This document shows, one piece after another, positions 1-10,200 of a stretch of 64,000 nucleotides of DNA (the first letter of the stretch is position 1; each line of letters begins with the position of its first letter). The position numbers and the translations under genes were made by a program. The notes under the pieces are model-generated. The model did no database searches and had not been told where the DNA came from. It saw only the letters and a list, made by a program, of their open reading frames with translations. The stretch comes from Valencia hispanica (Eukaryota; Chordata; Actinopteri; Cyprinodontiformes; Valenciidae): assembly GCA_963556495.2 (NCBI GenBank), contig OY747701.1, forward strand, positions 40,363,501-40,427,500, given 5' to 3'.

Positions 1-177
1 TCGATCAGTCGCAAAACTGCCAACGTCGCTTCGCTGTCCTGAACACACCCCCACATCCCCCCCCCCGCTTTTCCTCCACACTTGGCCACGCCCCTCCATT
101 CTTCCTGGCACCGCCCACTTTGTAGAATTTTTCAAACGTTGTCTGGGGGCGGGGTTATGATGTTTCGGGGGGTTCAG
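1..177. other. Window edge, no gene
   Basis: Short C-rich stretch followed by unique-looking sequence. I see no coding region, RNA gene or recognisable repeat here. Confidence 0.4.
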
Positions 178-620
178 TTACACTTTAAAGTCACCTCCTA
201 TAAGGAGATGAGCATTTGGAAATTTCCATGACCAGTGAAGAATTCTACACTCTATATCATTAAGAAGATTATTGTTCTCAGTTGTTGAGTTATAACCATA
301 GATGTTAATAATTTTAGAAATGAATGTTATTAATATTAAGGATCTGACAAATATAGTGACCATTCTTATCAGCATCTGTATGTAAAATTCCCAGAGTAAA
401 GTTGTTTTTGAGAGTGCAAACCCCAGCAGAGCGTGATGATGCATGTGAAAAATAGACATCATTGCCCCATTGGGATTTCCAAAAAAGCATATCATCATTA
501 ACAGAGTGTGTCTCCTGAAAAAAAGAAAAATCAGTGTTGCATTGTTTTGCATATAAAAAAAGTGCTTTACGCTTCAAGTTGTCTCTTAAACCCCTGGCGT
601 ATAGATAGACAGTGTATCAA
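178..620 (-). mobile_element. L1-type LINE relic (endonuclease domain)
   Basis: Read on the minus strand, two overlapping frames together resemble the N-terminal apurinic endonuclease domain of fish L1 ORF2. The first frame (about 600-314) has KRKALFLYAKQ followed by the catalytic-type FQETHS motif. The second frame (down to 178) has INIYGYNS and the LLIGGDF motif. A frameshift separates the two frames and the element is truncated on both sides, so it cannot encode a working enzyme. The family assignment rests on motif order and is from memory of fish L1 proteins. Confidence 0.7.
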
Positions 621-769
621 ACTATAATGTCGAAATGAAAACAGCTAGAGTCTAATTCTTGGTGAGATGCTTCGGGAACAGCACTAGCAATACAATTAAA
701 CAGTGCAGAAACAGCCTTTGAATACCAGATTAACATTTAGAACATACCATGGCAGTTTTGAAAACTCTG

Positions 770-1052
770 TAGATGACGCACGTACGTTGAGCAAAAAAGA
801 GCGCGAAGAAGATACGTGTGGTGACGTCGCTACAGTGAGACGCTCTGATTGGTTGGCGCACTGCGTAAAGTCCGTCAAAGGTTCAGCTAGGTGAAATTTT
901 GCGTTGCTTGCGTTTGCTACGTTGCCGCTTGAAACGCAGGTAACGCCAGAAAAGTTGACGCACACAACGCACCGCAGACGAACTAAACCGTAGACTTTAC
1001 ATGTAATCTTGCCGCAACTGACGCTGACGTTTGGGGCGGTGTGAACGCACCA
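770..1052. mobile_element. Probable end of a DNA transposon (hAT/Harbinger-like)
   Basis: A CpG-rich block unlike its AT-rich flanks ends in GGCGGTGTGAACGCACC. This form of terminus (a reverse-complemented 'gtgcgttcacac' motif) is common on nonautonomous fish DNA transposons. No matching left terminus is visible, so the boundaries and the family are uncertain. Confidence 0.35.
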
Positions 1053-1059
1053 TATGGAG

Positions 1060-1400
1060 AGTTTGTCACTTAGCATTTTGGAGAAATACATTCCTGAAAA
1101 TTACACATTAGGCCTATCCTGGATAGGCATTATGCTGTTCTTTGACTTGATATTTTTCCAAAATTCTACATTAAAATGATTAAATATGTATTCTGGTTAC
1201 AGTATGGATGACCCTTTAACATAATCTAAAGGTTTGTTGTCACCTCAGCATTTTGGAGAAATAAATTCCTGAAAATGACACAGACGGCTAACCTAGTTAA
1301 GCATTATTAGGTACTTTGACTTGGTATTTCCCCGAAAATTTACTGTCAAATTATGAAATATTTACTTTGGATATAGTATGGAAAAGTAGTAGGTAGGTAA
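1060..1400. repeat. Diverged tandem duplication, about 175 bp unit
   Basis: Two head-to-tail copies begin with AGCATTTTGGAGAAATA at 1072 and 1247. Both continue through a similar 'attcctgaaaat' segment, a 'ctttgacttg.tattt' segment and an 'agtatgga' ending. The copies differ at many positions and by small indels, so the duplication is old. Confidence 0.7.
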
Positions 1401-1619
1401 TAAATATTTTTGTGGTTTAGCCTCTCAATTCCTCTTCACTTCATTGTTTTCTCCTGCAAGGCAGCCGCCACGATGCTCTATTACCGTAATGCAGCATGTA
1501 CGCGCGAAGCTAATCTTTGTCAGAGCGCGAACGTCGGCTCACTTGACCGCGGTTTTACGGCGCTGACGTCCCATCCGGATAGGCGAAATGCTACCTACTA
1601 GCTTCCGCTGTGGGGAACC

Positions 1620-4600
1620 ATGACCACAAGGAAAGTTAAACTAATGTTTCAGAAACAAGTAAAACAATATAACGAGTGCTGCTGCGTCCCTATGTGCCCG
1701 GCATCTTCAAAGTATAACGGACTGTTGAGTTTCCACGGTTTTCCACAGGACACCGAGCTTAGAAGACAGTGGTTAGTGAGTATTCATCTTGACAAGCTCA
1801 ATGTAACAACACGCAGCAAGGTTTGCAGTTTGCACTTCGCGCCAGATCAGATGATAAAGCCCAAAACCGCTGCGGGGAAAAGGATGTTGCATAAAGGAGC
1901 TGTCCCGGTGTTGTTTCAGTGGAACCATTATTCTATTCAGCCTCCAAGAGCGAGCGAACAGGAAGGAGTGAAGAAGAGACCTGAGCCGGGTAACCATAGG
2001 GAATACGATCCTACTGTGGACCACGACTATTGCTCTGTCCCAGAACCGACTGGCCCCGACATGGCAGTAAACGAACATTTTAAGTTAAAAAAAGAAAAAG
2101 AAGCCTTGAGGACAGAGATCGAGGAACTCAAAAGTCAACCCACGTTTGGATTACAACGCTTCGCAGGGTCCGATGATGACATCCGGTTCTACACCAGGTA
2201 AGCTAACACAGGCCGAAGCTAGCTGGACACTGAGCTGCCTTGGTGGAGGTCTGCGCTCTCCCAGTGCTCTTTAGTTTAAGAAAATTAAAAAAAAACTTTT
2301 TAGGAGTAGTTTTAAATCAATATATGTTTTGGTTACTCTATCCACCTCTGATTTCCTACAACGGAGTATTGAGACCCAATGTAGATAAGAGATTTTAAAA
2401 ATAGAGTAAATTATTGCAAAAACATTTTTTTTAAACTCAGAAATTTTGAAAATAATTTAAAATATTTTTTAAGAAAAAAACGGATAGCCTCTGATGTCAA
2501 AGTCATAAATTTGCAAGAGAAAACTCATTCACTGATTAAAAGCAAAAAAGAATTATATTTAAACTAAGATATTTACTGACGTAAAGTCAGACATTTTGCT
2601 GAGATTCTAAATCAGTTATTTCTGAAAGAAAATGCCAGTCCTATAAGGTTTAAGTGTTAAATGTAGAAGGATCTGGATATTTTCAAAAGTCTTAAGACCT
2701 GCTCTACAAAACCAGTATAGTTTCAAAAAGAGTCTGTAACAGAAAAAAAAAAAAAACGACAGGACAATAATTAAAACATCTGTCCAAATGAATTCACAGA
2801 CTGGCTTAAAAGGCTGCAGTACATATGCCGGGCACACTGGTGGCGCTGTAACACTGCCAGAGAAACAGAAAAGAACACTGAGCATGCGTAGTCAACCAGG
2901 TGGCAAACGCTACAAGTTTAGCTTCAAATGAGAGTTTTATTCTAAAGCATATGGTGTCTGTGGTTCTCCGAATACATTTTCTGCTGGTGGTGATGGAGGA
3001 ATTGACACTAAATTGTATTCTATGATCCATGATAAGGTCAGTATTTGCTTAATTAGGACTGCAACACCGTACGGCGCCAAGTCTCAGAGTTGCGAGCTAA
3101 ATACAGGAATGCTGCGGTGACGTCATCCACTCAGAATAAATGCCGGAGAGCTCATAATCACGGAGACAATGAAGCCGGCGTTTCCACTCTGGGACGTGGT
3201 TTCAAATATGATCGTTTACGGTGTCCTGAAATGCCCGCTCCTTGTGGATGATACGCCTATTGGATGAAATATCTTTGCTGCTACACCTGGTTTCATCCCT
3301 GTGTAGTCATGGCCTCAGTTAGCTACATGCGGCTGTTTTCCCCAGATCAGAACGACTTCGCCCGGGTTCAGACTTGACCCGAACGGCAGAGACTGTGAGG
3401 AAGAAGCTGCAACATGGTTGCATCAAGCAGGTCTCATTATGTTGCAATAAGTGTGTAATTTTAGTTATTGCAACATATTGAACATGCTTGATGCAGCCAT
3501 GTTGCCGCTTCTCCCGTTCGGGTCAAGCCTGAACCCGGGAGAAGTCGTTCTGATCCGGGAAAACAGCCTCATGAGCCACTTACACTTTTTGAAAATATCC
3601 AGATGTGCATCTCGTAAATTTAACACTTAAATCTTATTGGACGGGCATTTTCTGTCTCAACAAACTTCAGTTTTTGAGGGGGTTTTTCTTGCAAATGTCT
3701 GATTTTAGACGTCAGAAAATATATTTTCTGAAAATGTATGCCTTTTAATCACGGATATTTGACTTTTCTCTTGCAAATTTACGACTTTTCGACCGAGAAT
3801 TTCAGAAATGTTCTTCTTGAAAATATGTATAATGTAAAAATGTGAGTTTTTTCAGGCAGAAATTTACTGAATGAAGAACAATATTTCAACCCAAAAATGC
3901 ACCAGACATACGACTTACAGATCATGTTAAAGTCATAATGTTTGTTTAGGTACAAGCTTTATTGTTCAAAAGCTTCTTTCTATTTGCAGAACCTGTTGTG
4001 CCTTAGGAGATCAAGTGAACAAAAAGTAAACTGTATATTTTGTTAATGGAAGTACCTTGCATTCTTCCATCATATCAACATTTCGTAGTGTATTTCAGAA
4101 GTTTTTTATGTTGAGAAAATTTTGATTTGTTGGTGGGTTTTTCTCCTTGAATTTGTTGAAATGGTGCCACTCTTGGATGAGTAAAGTTTTGAGGTACTTC
4201 ATCCACCTTTGTGAATTATTGTAAATGATCTGCGATCTCACTGTGTCCTGCTCCATTAGATTTGCGAGTTATCGTCATTTCATGATGTTCTGGAGGCTGA
4301 TTGAACCTTTTGTCCACAAAATGATTCGCTCATCAAGAGCCGGAGCTGCAGAGAGACGGAACGAAGGAGTAACTGGTGTCAGAGCTACACACACGGTTTG
4401 TATCTGGTACACATCATTCATGCAGCAACGTTTTTGGGAAGAAACGTTTTACGAGAGATTAGGAGTCATACAACAGTGTTATCCCCAGACAGTGCTGCTT
4501 ACATGTGATTGTTTTGCCTTTTCTTTTCCCAGAGGCATTCCTTGCAACCCGTTGATGAGCTGTTCCTGTTCCAAATGTTCCTGGCTGCGGGTCTCGAGGA

Positions 4601-5285
4601 GAGAGACTTGGCAAACCGGTTTAATATTCACACATCCACTGTGAGCCACATTATTTCTTCATGGACCAATTTTTTGTATGCACTTTTGGGTTCTTTGTGT
4701 ATCTGGATTGACGCAGAGGACATTCAAGGTCACCTCCCTGACGACTTCAAAGATTTTTCCGATACTCGGGTAATAGTCGATTGTACCGAGCTCAAATGCC
4801 AAACTCCTGCCTGTCCTGTCCCCCAAAGTGAGGTGTTCTTCAAACACAAGTCTCATTGCACAATGAAAGCTCTGGTTGGGATGGCCCCCCACGGTGCCGT
4901 GACTTTTGTTTCTTCTCTCTATAAGGACTCCATAAGTGACAAAGAGCTCTTTATGAGGTCTGGGTTGGCTGACCTTCTTACTGAAGACATGGCCGTCATG
5001 GTGGACAAGGGATCCCTCGTCCCTGACTGTGTGAAGTGCAAGGTGTACCGTCTACCTTTCCTTAGCAAATTAAGCCAGATGCCAACACAAAATGTCCGCA
5101 GGGCACAGAAAATTGCACGTTTGCGAGTGCATGTGGAGCGTGTGATGCGAAGGGTTATGGAAAACAAACTGTTTGATTCTGTCATACCTCTATCGATTGT
5201 TGGAAGCATTAATGAACTTTTTACTGTGGCTTGCCTGCTAGTTAACTATCAGAATAAGCCTCTTGTCAAGGGTTGGGCGGAGTAA
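1620..5285 (+). CDS. THAP-domain DDE transposase-like protein (ISL2EU/Harbinger-related)
   Basis: Three exons join in phase: 1620-2197, 4260-4368 and 4533-5285, all with GT-AG introns, giving 479 codons without a stop or frameshift. The N-terminal THAP zinc finger has C22, C26, C69 and H72, a conserved W51, and the AVPVLF box. A short coiled segment follows (about residues 145-170). Exon 2 encodes the FASYRHFMMFW block typical of this family. Exon 3 carries a helix-turn-helix (LANRFNIHTSTVSHI, 255-269) and a DDE_Tnp_4-type nuclease. The three acidic residues appear to be D312 (VDCTEL), D387 (MVDKG) and E431 (HVERVMRR). The residues after the second Asp differ from the usual MVDRGF form. The start ATG has a good context and lies just before the zinc finger. 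Family members bind DNA through THAP and cut it with the DDE domain. Whether this copy is an active transposon or a domesticated gene is undecided: I found no terminal inverted repeats. Confidence 0.82.
2198..4259 (+). other. Intron 1 of the THAP/DDE gene
   Basis: Starts with GTAAGC and ends with a CCATTAG acceptor. The phase (2 nt before, 1 nt after) rebuilds an Arg codon and restores the family sequence FYTR-FASY. The intron is AT-rich and contains one foldback element (3331-3568). No other coding sequence is seen. Confidence 0.75.
3331..3568. repeat. Foldback (long hairpin) MITE
   Basis: The two arms are near-perfect inverted repeats. The left arm starts GGCTGTTTTCCCCAGATCAG and the reverse complement of the right arm starts GGCTGTTTTCCCGGATCAG. 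Pairing continues through CCCGGGTTCA, GACCCGAACGG and AACATGG.TGCATCAAGCA. The centre holds a second small hairpin (GTTGCAATAA ... TTATTGCAAC). Nearly the whole 238 bp could fold on itself. No clear target-site duplication was found. Confidence 0.8.
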
Positions 5286-7266
5286 AGTACCAGAATATAC
5301 GTTTCACTGGAACCCAGAAAAACTATGTTAACAGAGCAGTTGTGAACACCAGTGTTAAGTTGTTTAGTGCATCAATGCAGCATGGCATGGAGGTGATCAG
5401 CCTGTTGCTCTGCTGACGTGTTGTGGAAGCCCAGGTAACTTCAGCAGCGTTCACCTCGTCTGCATTGTTAGGTCTGGTGTCCCTCATCTTCCTCTTGACA
5501 ATACTTCATGGGTTCTCCTTAGAGTTAAGGTCGGGAGAGTTACCGGTTCAACCAAGCAGTGTTCCTACAGTAATTTAACTCATTATTGGTACTTTCAGCA
5601 GTGTGGGCCAAGTCCTTCTGGAAAAGACAGTGAGCATCTCCATAAAGCTAGTCAGCAGAAGGAAGCATGATGTGATCTGAAATGTATTTGTGGATGATTG
5701 TGCCAACATTGGACTTAAAATAAAAACGGGGCAGTCTTCCATATTTTTTCCTTCCATTCAATTTTCTATTAATATAGTAGGATGCAGCTTCTTTAGCATT
5801 GACCTTTCATTGCCTATTTTGTTAGACAACCACCAAGTTAGTATTTTCCCTATAAGTTACCATGTAAAATAATAATTCTGTATTAAAAATAATCTTCAAG
5901 TGTTGTGTAATGCAAAATTTTTTTGATGATCTGAATTTGGGGTTTTCACCAACTATATTTTTAATTTGCGATGCCAGAACAACAACCCGTCACTAAAATG
6001 TGGGATCTTTACATTGTTACTGAATAATCACTACTGGTTCTTGTAAATTAAACTGAAGCATTGCTGCAAGTCAATGACTCGATGCAATCTGCTGGGATTC
6101 CTTAAATAGAAAACTTAAAAACTGATTAGAATGTTTGTATTGAAATTACCATTATTAAAAAGGGGCCTTGAGATGACATCTTTTGTGAATTGGCACTATA
6201 TAAATTAACTGAAGCTGTGTGTTAAAGATGGCACCTTTAATGTTTTGCTGCAGATTTGTCTTTATTTATGAAGCAAAGACACAGTGATACAAAACAGGAA
6301 AGAGCTCATAATTCACCCTGAACCATGCACAGAATGCTTAGACAGGTGGGTTTAATTGTTCTGATCCTACTTTGCACATACAGAGCAGCATTTATTAAAC
6401 TGAACACGATAGACAGTTTAGTTTAATCAAGAATCATGCTGTTTGATCAAGCAAAATGGCCATCTACATTCCCCTCGACTGATTTAAAAAGCGTTTTTTA
6501 AAGCATCCCAAGAAAAAAATTGCCAATCTTACAGCTTCGACCCCCCACTAATGGCTTTAAACCAAACAGACAAAACAAAGTTTTTGTTTTACTTTTTATT
6601 CAACAGGTTCATTTTTAAGCTGTAGTGCAGATTATCACCTACTTCTACCTCATTAGTCCCATCTGCACATCTAAATCATAATCTGAGCAGTAACTGGTAG
6701 GTAGAAGTGCTTTAACTAGAAGTGCTTTAACATTTACATACATCTGGGACCTTTAAGGTAAAATAAAAAATTCAGACAGGCTTTGGTCCACACCTGTGCA
6801 ATATTCGAGAAACCTATTTTTGGTCCTTTGACAATCTGTTAAAGGCTTTTCATTTGTGTGACAGTATGCAGAGACATTACTAATGTGCATAAAATGTTAG
6901 TTTTCTTTTTCTTATCCGTGTCCAGAGCAATGAAGTGAACAAAGTGATTCATTAATTCACCAGTAATCATGTTGGAGGAGAACCATGCAAAACATTTTAG
7001 CATGCAACAACTCTTTTACTGTCTTTGAGAAAACACGGCAAAAATTGTGCTCGTTTTCCAGGCAAAATCTTAGTAAAGTTGAGCTGAACACGCATTTGGA
7101 GAGGTTCTGGCTGCATCAAGTGATTAAATGTGGAAAACAAAGCCGGAAAATAAATTTTAAACTTCAAACATGAGGCTTTTAATCAAAATAAAGTATTTCA
7201 AAGCTGAAAGTTCCCCAGTTAACACTCAAAAGAATCTGGAATACAACATCAGGAAGGGAACAAGTG
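5286..7266. other. Intergenic region and SCCPDH 3' UTR
   Basis: No coding region is supported. A LINE-type tail ('cactatataaatta' after a 'ccttgagatga' segment) lies near 6155-6215. The part closest to 7266 must contain the SCCPDH 3' UTR, read on the minus strand. The rest is AT-rich sequence with no recognisable element. Confidence 0.5.
6595..6600 (-). terminator. Candidate poly(A) signal for SCCPDH
   Basis: AATAAA on the minus strand (TTTATT on plus), about 670 nt beyond the SCCPDH stop. It is the nearest canonical hexamer I could find downstream of the stop. Others lie at 6391 and 6261. Confidence 0.35.
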
Positions 7267-10200
7267 TTAGTTGATACTGAACTGGATGCCATGTTTGTTG
7301 AGGCGGTTGATGAGTGTGGTTTTGCCAAAAGCAGCTCCTGGAGTATAAACTCCTCCCCTGGAAAAACAAAAAAATAAACAGTCATTTTTTACCAAGTAGT
7401 AGATTTTACTTTTTAAAATGTTTAAAATATGTTCTGTTTTGTATCCTGAAATGAAACGGAAATGATGCTTGAAAAAAAAAAAAAAAAACAGTTCTTAGGA
7501 GTCCAGGTTGATAGAAACGTAAAACATTAAATCCTTTCTGCTCGTTTATCGTCCCATTTACAAACTTGTTTAAAAATATACAGTTTAGCCACATAGATTT
7601 TCAAAATCATGTAAATATGTTTAATTTCTGGGGGAAAAATGCTGCAGTTTGGGTGCCGATCCTGATATTCACTTAAAACTGCTTAATATACAACTTATAT
7701 GTGCTAATTGTGTTATTAGGTTTACATGGAAAGTATAAGTGACAAACTGAATTTAAAGGTTGGTGATGTGTTAAGTGTTAGAGTAGGGACTCACTTCTTG
7801 GGCAAAGCTCCAGGTTCGTTGAGGATCGTAAGAGCGGCTTGCACCATGGCGATGGGCGTGGCCACATAACCAGCCTCTTAATAAAAAATGAAAAGATGAG
7901 TTTTACTCATTAAAGATAAGTTAATTACTGATTTTCAACATTGATTTACACCAGTTTTCTACAGCGGTTACCTGGTCCCTGAACTCGAGTGCGGATCTTG
8001 GCATTAGGTTTTCCCTGGGAGGGGTCCTGTTCGTCGGTGTAACCTTCACCATAGAAGGCGAACTGGAAGGATGTTCCCTCCATCTAATATAGAATCCAAC
8101 ACAGGTTAAATGCATATTATTTAACTTAGGATTTGTATTACAGGTTTAAGCAAAAAGGTTTTTAATTCTGACAACTTTCCTTATTTTACCTGCTTTCTAG
8201 TTGGTCCGGCTTTTGAGAACATCCCGAAGGAGAAGAACTCTGGATACTGAACAGAGATGTGAACAAATGGGCATTAAAAAAACAAAAACAGTTATTATTT
8301 AGGCATTGCTTAATGCATCGTTTTCATTTACCTTAATGAGCAAGTTGCGTCCAAAACTGAACTTGACCAAGAGCCAGAACATCATGCCAGCAAACATTAG
8401 CTTGATAATGTTTCCAACACCTCCAATTCCAGCATATGCTCCATACTGGACCTGGGATATCAGGCAGAAAAAACGTTTTTGAGATGGTGGTTCAAAAAAA
8501 GCGAGGGAGGCGAGTACGTAAGCATATTGCGTTCACTTGAAGAAAAGAAGCAGCTCAGTTTCTCTGAATTAACGGGATAAACTGTGGTAGGCGTTCCATC
8601 AGATTGTCCTGCAGTAGACCAGCGACCTATCCATGGTGTACCCCTCCTTTCACAGATGAGCGGTACAGATAATAGATGGATGTTCCATCTCTGTAGGCAT
8701 CATCATTGGCTGCGTTCACACTGCAGAGCTTAATGCTAAATTCAAATTTTTTTACAAGGTCGTTCACATTCCCAATTAAATGCGACCTTGTGTGATCTCC
8801 TGTGTGAACGTGAACCTCGTGAAATGACCCAGAATTGACCCGCATGCGCAGAAGATTAACGGTCAACAACGTCACTTGTTGTTTGTGGAAGTAGTTACAC
8901 ATGGATGTCGACAGTGGAGCTCGTTTAGCCTTATTAAAGTTATTTTCACAACGGAGCCAGCACAATTTCAATCTTCTCGTTTTAAGGAGAAAAAGAAAGA
9001 GGAGGAGGTTTTTGGCCATGGCGTTTTGTGGAGCAGTGGTCGCAACGTTGGTACAGAGAAACGTGCGGGTTCAGAGTCGCAGCCAGGAGTGGTGGGATAC
9101 TCATGTGAGTGGCTTCACTAATACAGAATTCATCAGTGACTTCCCAATGTCCAGATCCACTTTTGATTATGTTAGTGAGCGCCTTCGATTTACTCTGTCA
9201 CGGGCAAGAGACATGTCTGCGGCAGCCCATAACAGTGCAGAAACGCGTACCAATGACGTGGGGGGTCGGATACATGCGACCTGGCTGTTCAGACTGAAGT
9301 CGCATTTCAAAAGATCGGATCTGTGTCGTTCAGACTGTCATGAAAAGATCAGATACAGGTCGCATAGGGGCAAAAAAAATAAAAATGAATCGGAATTGGG
9401 TCGTTTCAGCCAGCAGTGTGAACGTAGCACTGGCTGAATAAGAGTGACTCCAACATGTCCTGTTTCCATCCATTCAACTATTCTCTATATAATACTATGT
9501 CTACATGTGTAGGCACTATTTTAGGGAATCTTATCTAAAATGTAAATTTTCTTCCTAAAACCATCAGTGTGGCGCCCTCTTCAGGTTAAAGGTCTGCGCT
9601 ACATTTGAATTTGAATCTGCCACTGGCTAAGCAGTGATATGTGACGTTAGCCGGTACATGTGATGTCAGCTGCACCGCCCCTGTGGGGTATAAAAGTAAG
9701 CCGAGTCTTGGCCACGCCTCCGTAGGGAGTTGGAATAGCAAGCGTTTACGCCCAGGCCTCTACCCCGCATGTCCTTCGGTCCGCCAGGCAACGCCTGCTT
9801 TTGGCGCATTTTCCAAACAGGAAACGTGGGTGGAGTTAGACTCTGGTAGGGGGTCTAGTTATTCAACCAAACTTCATTTATAAAGCAGTTTTCATACAAA
9901 GATTGCAACTCAAAGTGCTTTAGAGATAATAAAAAAAGTGGGCCTATATAAACCACATTCCAATCCCTCTCCACAGATTTAAAAGCATGATCACATTCAA
10001 GTTAAGAATCAAATAATAAACATGCTTTCTGAAGACAAATTATGGCATCTTCCAGTTTGATCAATATTAAACTTGTGGGCTCAGCACTGACCGGTGTGGC
10101 TTGATGTTCCTCTGCCAGGAAACGCTGGGTTCTTTTCACTACAGAGGGATCAGTACCCATGAAGGGTAGTGCGTACTGCTGGATCTCATTACTGAAGAAC

